A stretch of 33,501 bases of DNA from DASRDU01 sp035560235. GTDB lineage: Bacteria > Acidobacteriota > Blastocatellia > RBC074. The notes under the pieces were generated by a model. That model had not been told where the DNA came from and searched no databases. It saw only the letters and a program-made list of their open reading frames with translations. Every line of letters begins with the position of its first letter. The first letter of the stretch is position 1. The stretch lies in the NCBI GenBank assembly GCA_035560235.1, contig DATMAG010000006.1, forward strand, positions 1 to 33,501, written 5' to 3'. Made by a program: the position numbers and the translations under genes. Below are positions 8,960-16,104 of this stretch, piece after piece.

Positions 8960-10378
8960 ATGAGCAGTCATCCAGGTTCTCGTTCATCTTCACAGGCATC
9001 TTCAGCAGATGCCGGGCGCAGACGTTTTCTGATCGCAGGCGCGAGCGGGCTGGCGTCGCTCGCGCTGGCAGGCATCGGCTGTGACACCTCCTCATCATCA
9101 GGCGCCAAAGTCAGTTCGACTCCGGCAGTCGCGCCGCCGACTCCGGTGCCGAAAATCGCCGTCAATCTGCCGCCGCTCAAACCGGTGACGCTGTCGGCGA
9201 ACCGGGCCAATGCGCTGCGCGCGGCGCACGAAATCATCGAACATTACACGCACGTGCTGCAGAATCCGTCAGCCACTATTCACGCCGTGCGCGCCTTCGG
9301 CAAAGAGTTCAAAATGCCTGACGGCAGCGGCGCGGTGGACTGGCTGTGTCACAACTTTGCCGCTGAAAAGACGATCAACGGGCAGAAGTACGTTTACTTT
9401 CCGCGTCCGGTCGAAGTCCACCACGACAGCTTCCTCAAGACCTTTCTCGAAGCGGGCGTCAGCCCCGATCAGCCGATCACGGTCGGCGGCAACAGGTACA
9501 CGCTGAAAACCCTGGGCGATCACGCGAAGCTGATCTTTCGCTGCAATCCGAACAACTTCAGCCAGTACGATGCCTATTACTCCGAGATGGCGCCCGCGCC
9601 AACCGGATTGCCGCCGTCAGCCTTCTATCACGAGCATCTGCCGTGGTGTCTGATTGCGTTCTCGACGCTGACGCCGCCGTCAAATCCGGACTGGGTGAAT
9701 GCGTGGGGCGAAAAGATCAGCCTCGATCAGATCATTGATCGCGGCGTGGCAAATTACGAAACCGACTGCAGAGGCGTGCGCGAAGCTATTGCCAGCAATC
9801 AGAACGAACCGGAAGCCTTTCGCGCCGTTATGCGCAAGCACAGTTGTTACGGAATGCATGCGGTCTACGGGTTCTTCTCGTGCCTCAGGAATGGTTACCG
9901 GATCAACAATCTCGAAGCGCGGCTCGCGCAGTTGCTCGATGTGACGATTTACCGGCTGCAGGGCGATTCGATCGCGCTCGATCGTGAATTCACGCAGGCC
10001 GCGCAGCAGCCCGTGCCGCCCGCCGAGGCCGCCAGACTGCAGGCCATGGGCCTGAGCGTTCCGCTGCTCGCTGAAGCCTTCAAGGTGCGCGGGCAGATCA
10101 AACTGATCGGCCACGCCTTTGAAGCGATCAACTATGCCATCCTGCACAAACTCTTCACGATCACGCCGGAGCAGAAGAAACGGATGCAGGAAGGCGAGCA
10201 GAAACTGTATGAAAACCTCGTCAGGCTGCGGGCGATGGATCTCGAACCGCTGCGCAACTTCGAGTCGAACGGCAAATTCGTCAGCGATATTGTCATCGCG
10301 CTCGGCCACGCGGCCCGCGCCCTGAAACTGCTGACGCCCGACAACCCGGACACTGCCGTCCTGAGCGCGAAGAACTGA
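8960..10378 (+). CDS. Tat-exported protein of unknown function
   Basis: 472 residues. The N-terminus is a twin-arginine-type signal (GRRRFLIAGASGLASLALAG) followed by IGCD, a possible though imperfect lipoprotein box, and then a Ser/Pro-rich linker, so the mature protein is likely a periplasmic lipoprotein or exported protein. The body is mixed alpha-helical with Trp, Tyr and His-rich stretches (FPRPVEVHHDSFLKTF, FYHEHLPWCLIAFSTL, KHSCYGMHAVYGFF) and a helical C-terminus. I do not recognise a family. The histidine- and cysteine-bearing motifs could bind metal, but I see no catalytic signature. The HEAT-repeat gene follows directly and is probably co-transcribed. The start lacks a clear Shine-Dalgarno sequence. 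Confidence 0.85.
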   Translation: MSSHPGSRSSSQASSADAGRRRFLIAGASGLASLALAGIGCDTSSSSGAKVSSTPAVAPPTPVPKIAVNLPPLKPVTLSANRANALRAAHEIIEHYTHVLQNPSATIHAVRAFGKEFKMPDGSGAVDWLCHNFAAEKTINGQKYVYFPRPVEVHHDSFLKTFLEAGVSPDQPITVGGNRYTLKTLGDHAKLIFRCNPNNFSQYDAYYSEMAPAPTGLPPSAFYHEHLPWCLIAFSTLTPPSNPDWVNAWGEKISLDQIIDRGVANYETDCRGVREAIASNQNEPEAFRAVMRKHSCYGMHAVYGFFSCLRNGYRINNLEARLAQLLDVTIYRLQGDSIALDREFTQAAQQPVPPAEAARLQAMGLSVPLLAEAFKVRGQIKLIGHAFEAINYAILHKLFTITPEQKKRMQEGEQKLYENLVRLRAMDLEPLRNFESNGKFVSDIVIALGHAARALKLLTPDNPDTAVLSAKN

Positions 10379-10409
10379 ACCGATGAGCAGAAGAATTGTG
10401 AGGACCAGA

Positions 10410-11261
10410 ATGAAAAACAGATTGTTGCTGACTTTGTGTGCGCTGCTGATGGCGATTGCCGCGAGCGTGCCCGCGAGGGCGCAGAACTTTTATCAGCAGT
10501 GTGAATCGCTCAGGGCTGAAGGTGAGCCTGACGCAGCAGTCAAAAAGAATCTGGAAGCCCTGAAGGACAAGGACGCGAAGGTGCGCGAGCAGGCGGCGAA
10601 ACAGCTCGCTGCTGCCTGCGACAAGCGCGCCACTGAACCGCTCGTCAGCCTGCTTGGTGATGCTGACCCGGCAGTGCGCTCTGCTGCCGTTGAAACGCTC
10701 GGCAGGCTTGGCGACCGCGCGGCGATTGATCCGATGCTTGAAGCTCTCTACAAGGAGTCGGACTGGAAGGTCAGGGACGTGTATGCCTCTGCGCTCGCTT
10801 CGTTCCAGATTTACCGCGCCAGTTACGCCGTCCTCAACACCATTGCCAACCCGCAGGGTCAGAAGGTTAAGGACGAAGTCGAGATGCGCACCCGCTGTCA
10901 CGCCATCGTGCTCGTCAATCAGCTCCGCGATGTGCAGTTTTCGCGCAAGGCCGTCAGCTTCGCGCTCTCGTTTCTCAGCTACCCGGAAGCGCCGCTGCGC
11001 AGGCTCGCTGAAGAGACGATGTATGCGCTGAAGGAGACGCGCAACGGCAAACACGAAATCACAGGCATTCTCAAGCAGAGCCATTATCCAGATTTTCAGG
11101 TCGCGGCAGCCGAATGGATTGGCCGCCTCGGCATCGAAGACGCCCGCTACCTGCTCGAACAGCTGACCGCGCCTGAGGCCAGAGACATCAACCCCCGCGT
11201 TCAGAAAGCCGCCAGAGAAGCCCTCGCTGCGCTCGACAAAAAACAGGCGGCCAGTCAGTAG
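10410..11261 (+). CDS. Exported HEAT-repeat protein
   Basis: 283 residues from the ATG at 10410, which has GAGGA six nucleotides upstream; an in-frame ATG at 10383 lacks a ribosome site. A Sec signal peptide (MKNRLLLTLCALLMAIAASVPARAQ) is followed by helical HEAT/PBS-lyase-type repeats: DAKVREQAAKQLAAACDKRATEPLVSLLGD, DPAVRSAAVETLGRLGDRAAIDPMLEALY, DWKVRDVYASALASF and, near the C-terminus, FQVAAAEWIGRLGIEDARYLLEQL. Such repeats form a superhelical protein-binding scaffold. It follows the Tat-exported unknown protein by about 30 nt and probably acts with it outside the cytoplasm. The TAG stop codon lies inside a heptamer repeat array. Confidence 0.85.
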   Translation: MKNRLLLTLCALLMAIAASVPARAQNFYQQCESLRAEGEPDAAVKKNLEALKDKDAKVREQAAKQLAAACDKRATEPLVSLLGDADPAVRSAAVETLGRLGDRAAIDPMLEALYKESDWKVRDVYASALASFQIYRASYAVLNTIANPQGQKVKDEVEMRTRCHAIVLVNQLRDVQFSRKAVSFALSFLSYPEAPLRRLAEETMYALKETRNGKHEITGILKQSHYPDFQVAAAEWIGRLGIEDARYLLEQLTAPEARDINPRVQKAAREALAALDKKQAASQ

Positions 11262-11340
11262 TCAGTAGTCAGTGGTCAGTGGTATTTTCAGCGCCGACGG
11301 CACAGGATGTTTTTTCACGGACCGCTAACCGCTGACCACT
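11253..11340. repeat. Inverted pair of degenerate heptamer arrays between the HEAT and hyuB genes
   Basis: Left arm: three exact AGTCAGT units, then GGTCAGT and GGT (11253-11283). Right arm (11320-11340), read on the minus strand: AGTGGTC, AGCGGTT, AGCGGTC. The segments at 11271-11283 and 11328-11340 pair with one mismatch, so the pair can fold as a hairpin with a loop of about 44 nt. The HEAT gene's stop codon lies in the left arm, and the hyuB start codon follows the right arm by three nucleotides. Confidence 0.85.
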
Positions 11341-11343
11341 TTC

Positions 11344-12951
11344 ATGGACTCGATCAGACTCGAAATCTTCCGTTCCCTTTACACCTCCGTCGCCGAAGAG
11401 ATGGGCGTCGTGCTGCGACGCACGGCTTTTTCTCCGAACATCAAGGAGCGCCGCGATTATTCGTGTGCGGTCTTTGACCGGCGCGGGCGGCTGATCGCTC
11501 AGGGCGATCATATGCCCGTGCACCTCGGTTCGATGCCGCTGTCAGTGCGCGCGGCCATCGAACAGTGCGAACTGCTGCCGGGCGATATAGTGATGCTCAA
11601 CGATCCATACGCCGGAGGCACGCACCTGCCCGATGTGACGATGGTTGCGCCGGTCTATGAAATAACGCAGCGACACGGCGGCACGGCGGCGCGGCGACGG
11701 AAGGAGCAATCGCCGCGTCTGCTCTTTTACGTTGCCAATCGCGCGCATCACGCCGACATTGGCGGGGCGACTCCGGGTTCGATGGGAACGGCAACGGAGA
11801 TTTATCAGGAAGGATTGCGCATTCCGCCGGTTCACATTGCGCGGGGCGGAGTGATGAACGAAGAGCTGCTGAACCTGCTGCTCGCCAACATGCGCGTGCA
11901 GGCAGAGCGGCGCGGCGATCTGGCAGCGCAGTCCGGCGCGTTGCGCGTGGGCAGTGACCGGCTGCTTGAAATCGTCGGGCGCTACGGATTCAGGGAATGC
12001 GATGAGTACGCCGGTCATCTGGTCGCTTATGCGGCGCGCCTGATGCGGCACACGCTCGCGGCAATTCCCGACGGCGTGTACGAGGCCGAGGATTTTCTCG
12101 ATGACGACGGCGAAACAAGTGATCCGGTGCGGATCGCGGTGCGGATCGGGATTCGCGGCGACAGGGCGCGCGTTGATTTCACCGGCAGCGCTCCGCAGGT
12201 GCGCGGCCCCGTCAATGCCGTCGAAGCGATCACGGTTTCAGCAGTCTATTACGTTTTTCGCTGTCTGATTGCAGGCGACGTTCCGGCCAGCGCGGGCATT
12301 CTCGAACCGGTCGAAGTCATCGCGCCCGCCGGAACCATCGTCAACGCGCTGCCACCGGCTCCGGTTGCGGGCGGCAATGTCGAAACCTCGCAGCGCATCG
12401 TTGACGTGCTGCTCAGGGCGCTCGCTCCGGCTGTGCCTGAACTGATTCCGGCGGCTTCGCAGGGAACGATGAACAATCTGACGATTGGCGGATGGGACCA
12501 GGCGCGGGGCCGCGAATTCGCTTATTACGAAACCATCGCGGGCGGAATGGGTGCGCGCCCGCACGCTGACGGCCTGTCAGCGGTTCACACGCACATGACC
12601 AACTCACTCAACACGCCGGTTGAAGCGCTGGAATATTCGGTTCCGCTGCGGGTGCGGCGTTATGCCATTCGTCGCAATTCAGGCGGTGCCGGAAGGCATC
12701 GCGGCGGTGATGGCATCGTGCGTGAAATCGAACTGCTCACCGATGCGCAGGTAGCGCTGCTTGCTGATCGTCGTCGCTTCGCTCCTTACGGCCTGAGCGG
12801 CGGCGAAGCGGGCCGCAGCGGAACCGCGACACTCCTCAGCCGCCATGGCCGTCGCCGCCTGCCCGGAAAATTCTCAATCAGAGCTGAGCGCGGCGACCGC
12901 ATCGTGATCGAAACACCGGGCGGCGGCGGACACGGCAAAGCCGGGCAGTAA
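11344..12951 (+). CDS. hyuB: Hydantoinase B / oxoprolinase family protein
   Basis: 535 residues, near the usual length for the B subunit of ATP-dependent N-methylhydantoinase/5-oxoprolinase-type enzymes. Family hallmarks: IFRSLYTSVAEEMGVVLRRTAFSPNIKERRDYSCAVFD at the N-terminus, QGDHMPVHLGSMP, NDPYAGGTHLPDVT, NRAHHADIGGATPGSMG, GNVETSQRIVD, YYETIAGGMGARP and VHTHMTNSLNTPVEALE. The family opens cyclic amides such as hydantoins or 5-oxoproline with an ATP-using HyuA subunit; no hyuA is adjacent here. An extra stretch after VAPVYE (QRHGGTAARRRKEQSPR) is encoded by a tandem 8-nt repeat and interrupts a normally compact loop. The ATG at 11344 has no strong ribosome site; the sequence before it is the right arm of the heptamer repeat. 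Confidence 0.92.
   Translation: MDSIRLEIFRSLYTSVAEEMGVVLRRTAFSPNIKERRDYSCAVFDRRGRLIAQGDHMPVHLGSMPLSVRAAIEQCELLPGDIVMLNDPYAGGTHLPDVTMVAPVYEITQRHGGTAARRRKEQSPRLLFYVANRAHHADIGGATPGSMGTATEIYQEGLRIPPVHIARGGVMNEELLNLLLANMRVQAERRGDLAAQSGALRVGSDRLLEIVGRYGFRECDEYAGHLVAYAARLMRHTLAAIPDGVYEAEDFLDDDGETSDPVRIAVRIGIRGDRARVDFTGSAPQVRGPVNAVEAITVSAVYYVFRCLIAGDVPASAGILEPVEVIAPAGTIVNALPPAPVAGGNVETSQRIVDVLLRALAPAVPELIPAASQGTMNNLTIGGWDQARGREFAYYETIAGGMGARPHADGLSAVHTHMTNSLNTPVEALEYSVPLRVRRYAIRRNSGGAGRHRGGDGIVREIELLTDAQVALLADRRRFAPYGLSGGEAGRSGTATLLSRHGRRRLPGKFSIRAERGDRIVIETPGGGGHGKAGQ
11674..11697 (+). repeat. Octamer tandem repeat within the hyuB coding sequence
   Basis: Three consecutive 8-nt units, CACGGCGG, CACGGCGG and CGCGGCGA, lie in frame within hyuB and encode most of RHGGTAARRR, a stretch not expected in the family. 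The total insertion appears to be about 15-20 codons, so the frame is maintained. Confidence 0.7.
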
Positions 12952-13210
12952 CCGCAGCAACGGATCAGCGCCAATCAGCCGCTGCGCTCAGTCGCATCAG
13001 TTCGATTCCTGTTCCATTTCTTCTCCGACAGGCACAGTTTGTCCGGCGCTGAAGGCTTGCGGGATCAGTCCGGCTTTCGCTATGCTCGCCGACGAAGTCG
13101 AACTTTCTCGCCCGACTTACACGCTGTTCACGAAGTCGCACAATCTGTCTGAAGAAGGTTTGAGCCTGCCGGGCCGATCCCAGTCAGTCGTCATTCCTCC
13201 GGAGAGTAAG

Positions 13211-14149
13211 ATGGCCATCGTCAACTGTGCGGCTTACGCCGCCGGGCGGCGCATTGCAGATGTCGGAATCAGCGAAATCAATGAAACGCTCCGGCAGCAG
13301 GACCGCTTTATCTGGCTGGGGCTGCACGAACCTGAAAGGGAACTGCTCGCCCAGGTGCAGGCTGAATTCGGGCTGCACGATCTCGCCATCGAAGACGCAC
13401 ACAAGGCGCATCAGCGGCCCAAGCTCGAAGTTTACGGCGATTCGCTTTTCGTCGTGCTGCGCACGGTTCAGGTCAATCCGCAGACCCGCCGGATCGGGTT
13501 CGGCGAGACGCATTTTTTCGTTGGTGATCGTTATCTGGTTTCAGTGCGGCACGGGTCTTCGATTCCCTAGCTGCTCAGCAAGGGGCCGGGCTTTGCGCTT
13601 TATGCGCTGATGGATTCAATCGTGGATCAGTACTTCCCGATGGTGGAGACGCTTGAAGGCAGACTTGAAGAGCTTGAGGAAGTGATTTTCGGCGAGCAGT
13701 TCAGCCGCGAGACGACGGCGGAAATTTACCGGCTCAAACGCGAACTGCTGGAAGTCAAGCGCGCCGTCTGGCCGCTCGTGGACATCTGCAACCGGCTGAT
13801 GCGCTTTGATATTGATCTGATTCCGCGCGATACGCAGCCGTACTTCCGCGACGTTTACGACCACGCCATCCGCATCAATGAAATGGTAGACAGCCTGCGC
13901 GAACTGCTCACGACGGCGCTCGAAGCCAACTTTTCGCTGATCTCGATTTCGCAGAACGAAGTGATGAAACGCTTCGCCGGATGGGCCGCAATCATCGCCG
14001 TGCCAACGATGATCGCAGGCAGTTCCGGCATGAACTTTGAATTCATGCCGGAACTGAAATGGCACATGGGTTATCCCCTGATTCTGCTGTTCACGGTCGG
14101 CGCCTGCGTCGGGCTTTATGCATACTGCCGCCGCGCAGGCTGGCTGTGA
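13211..14149 (+). pseudogene. corA: corA-type magnesium transporter gene interrupted by an in-frame TAG
   Basis: The ATG at 13211 (GGAGAG five nucleotides upstream) begins a CorA N-terminal domain (IVNCAAYAAGRRIADVGISEI, FIWLGLHEP, LAIEDAHKAHQRPKLEVYGDSLFVVLRT, HFFVGDRYLVSVRHGSS). Codon 120 (13568-13570) is TAG. The same frame continues directly with LLSKGPGFALYALMDSIVDQYFP, the coiled-coil stalk, NEVMKRFAGWAAIIAVPTMIAG and a C-terminal second membrane helix ending YCRRAGWL. Relative to family members about 11-12 residues seem deleted at the TAG, which points to a small deletion. The selectivity motif, normally YGMNF, reads SGMNF. Complete length would be about 312 codons, close to E. coli CorA (316). 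The second half could still be made from the ATG at 13610 but would lack the N-terminal domain. Readthrough or sequencing error are alternatives. Confidence 0.85.
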
Positions 14150-14176
14150 AAGACAGCACGGTCTGCGGAGCGGCCT

Positions 14177-15541
14177 TTACTGATCTGATGAGAGCCGGAT
14201 TACCCGGTGAGTGGCGTACCTGAAACTCAGCAGGATATTGTCATCTGTCTCGGCCCTGACGACCACCTGCCAGGCCGACGGGAAGTGATTGTAACCTTCC
14301 TTTTTCAGGTGACTCTGTAATTCAAGCAGCTTTTCCGCTGACGAGAAGAACTCTGCTGCTGCCTGCGCGCCTGCCGAATTCACTCCCGAGAAAATGATCG
14401 TGCGCTGCTGGTGGTTGCTGGCATCCTCGCTCGGGAGGACGGTGATCAGCCCATAAACCTCAATGATCCGGTTTTTGCCATCACGCTTCAGGGCATACAG
14501 CGGAGTCGGAGCCTTCCCCGGTTCGCGGACGAGGATCGAGTTGATGTAGTTGATGGTCAGCGGACATTTCTCCAGAAAATGCGCGGCGGCGGGACTGTAT
14601 TCAGGCGCGCCGAGCAGCACGACGTTGCGTCGCCGCAGCGTCGGAACTGTAATCACTTTTTCCGGGAGGATCTGGGCTGACACTCCGGCGCTCGCCAGCG
14701 TCCTGAGCATCGTCATGGCGCCGATTGAATCACCCCAGTAGGTGGCATTTGTGGTGATCGTCAGATACAGGCTGTTGCTGGCAGGCAGCGGATATTTCTC
14801 CCGGTACCAGGCGTACAACTCTCTGGGAGCAGGCTGTCCGCCAGGATCCGAGTAAAACAGTGACGGCCCGGAGGAGTGCGCAGAGAAGCTGGGCGGATTG
14901 GCGACACAGATCAGCACATCCGATCCGGGAGTGAGCAGCGGCCCCAGGGCTTCGGCCACGATCGGTGGAGTTGCGTCAGGTTTTCCGGCAGTCGGCTGTC
15001 CACTCCGGGTCAGGAGCCAGACCAGACTCGCGCACAGCGCCGTGATCACGACGCCGCCGAGAAAACCCGACAGCAGGCTTTGCCTGACATAACTCCTTTC
15101 CGGCGCGGGCATCTCCGACACGCGGGCAGGAAGCGGCGGAGTGAGAGACACGACAGACTCCACACTGAGTTTTTCGCCGGGTTCGATCTGAACGAAATGC
15201 GGGCAGTAGGAGCCTTTGGGGAGTTCGATCCGGATCGCTGCCTCCGGCTTTTCCTGCGCGTAAAAATCATGAAGTTTTTTGCGGAGCGCGAAGGCCCGGT
15301 TTCGCACGGTTGAATCATCGCCCGGCGAGTAACTGCCCGGTCGCCCCAGCGCCTCCACCCCGATTAAATATTCAGTCAGTTCATTGCCCCGCCCCGCCAT
15401 CTCCATCTCGCACACAAATCTCAGAAAACTTTTCAACTGATCAGAGCGCGCAAAGGTTTCGCCCCGCAGCACGGTCTCCAGGGCAGAGCGCTTCTGCTCA
15501 ACCGACAGAGAAGAATCTTTCTCAGGTTCTGGCGAAACCAT
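14177..15541 (-). CDS. Membrane-anchored winged-helix-like protein of the acidobacterial type
   Basis: 454 residues from the ATG at 15541; a TTG at 15601 would add 20 residues but neither start has a good ribosome site. The first 120 residues (LKSFLRFVCEMEMAGRGNE, EYLIGVEALGRPGSYSPGD, STVRNRAFALRKKLHDFYA, IRIELPKGSYCPHFV) match a segment I associate with abundant acidobacterial proteins that couple a cytoplasmic winged-helix-like domain, resembling transcriptional regulatory domains, to a membrane helix. The single helix is LLSGFLGGVVITALCASLVWLL (about 156-178). The C-terminal 270 residues would be outside, with a Rossmann-like alternation (SDVLICVANPPSF, NVVLLGAPEYSP) perhaps for ligand binding. 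It converges with the corA remnant with a 27-nt gap. A one-component membrane regulator is plausible; target unknown. Confidence 0.85.
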   Translation of the reverse strand: MVSPEPEKDSSLSVEQKRSALETVLRGETFARSDQLKSFLRFVCEMEMAGRGNELTEYLIGVEALGRPGSYSPGDDSTVRNRAFALRKKLHDFYAQEKPEAAIRIELPKGSYCPHFVQIEPGEKLSVESVVSLTPPLPARVSEMPAPERSYVRQSLLSGFLGGVVITALCASLVWLLTRSGQPTAGKPDATPPIVAEALGPLLTPGSDVLICVANPPSFSAHSSGPSLFYSDPGGQPAPRELYAWYREKYPLPASNSLYLTITTNATYWGDSIGAMTMLRTLASAGVSAQILPEKVITVPTLRRRNVVLLGAPEYSPAAAHFLEKCPLTINYINSILVREPGKAPTPLYALKRDGKNRIIEVYGLITVLPSEDASNHQQRTIIFSGVNSAGAQAAAEFFSSAEKLLELQSHLKKEGYNHFPSAWQVVVRAETDDNILLSFRYATHRVIRLSSDQ

Positions 15542-16104
15542 GGAAGCTACTGGTGGCGAGACGTAATTGAAGTAAAGAAAACGACAGGGAGATGTTAGCA
15601 AACGTTTTGTGACGTTCCAACACTTGTCAGAAACAACTGGCAGGATTACAACGCCTGAAGTCAGAGCAACAGCACATTTGGAATTTCACGCTCGACGGCA
15701 AAGCAGGTGTCTGGCGGACAACTTCGACATTGTCTGGCGAAACTTTCGCAGAAAGCCGCCCGTCCCAGGGTGCCGAACATCAGCAATATCCGGTTTCAAT
15801 TCGGTTCGGCACGGTTAGCGCGGATTTCGTATCGCTGTCCGGCCGGTTGACAGTCTGCCGGTAGCCGCCAGCCACTCTGTTCCCGCAATGATGACGAACC
15901 TTCAATCCCCGGCAGGCTGTCAGCCTGCCGGGGATTGAAAGGAAAACGAGCAGGGAGAATCCGAGTCGGACGGATCCGGCCTTTGCCGGGACTGATCACC
16001 TCAGGTTTCAGCACATCCACATTCAAGCGGAAAGAGAGGGCTTCTCATTGTCTGATCCGGGACAGCAGCGGGTTTCTCAGGCATCGGGGAGGTACACGGA
16101 AATT
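15542..16104. other. Divergent intergenic region with palindromes, no gene
   Basis: About 560 nt between the minus-strand winged-helix gene and the plus-strand MR/MLE gene. I find no convincing protein. It holds a 39-bp near-perfect palindrome (15901-15939), a related half-site with the core GACAGTCTGCCGG at 15849-15861, and a small GCGAAA-C-TTTCGC palindrome at 15737-15749. Promoters of both divergent genes should lie here; I could not place them. Confidence 0.6.
15901..15939. repeat. 39-bp near-perfect palindrome (REP-like or operator)
   Basis: Arms of 19 nt (15901-15919 and 15921-15939) are exact reverse complements around a single T at 15920; the core is CCGGCAGGCTGTCAGCCTGCCGG with AATCCC flanks. 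A similar but imperfect core, CCGGCAGACTGTCAACC on the minus strand, lies about 50 nt to the left. Its divergent intergenic position argues against a terminator. A repetitive extragenic palindrome or a dimeric operator is more likely. Confidence 0.85.

Noticed and set aside
13082..13210. Upstream extension of the corA frame to an ATG at 13082
   Set aside because: The ATG at 13211 has GGAGAG at good spacing and begins the typical CorA N-terminus (IVNCAAY); the extension has no homology or ribosome site.
15901..15939. Palindrome considered as a Rho-independent terminator
   Set aside because: It lies between two divergent genes, upstream of both, and lacks a clear T-run.
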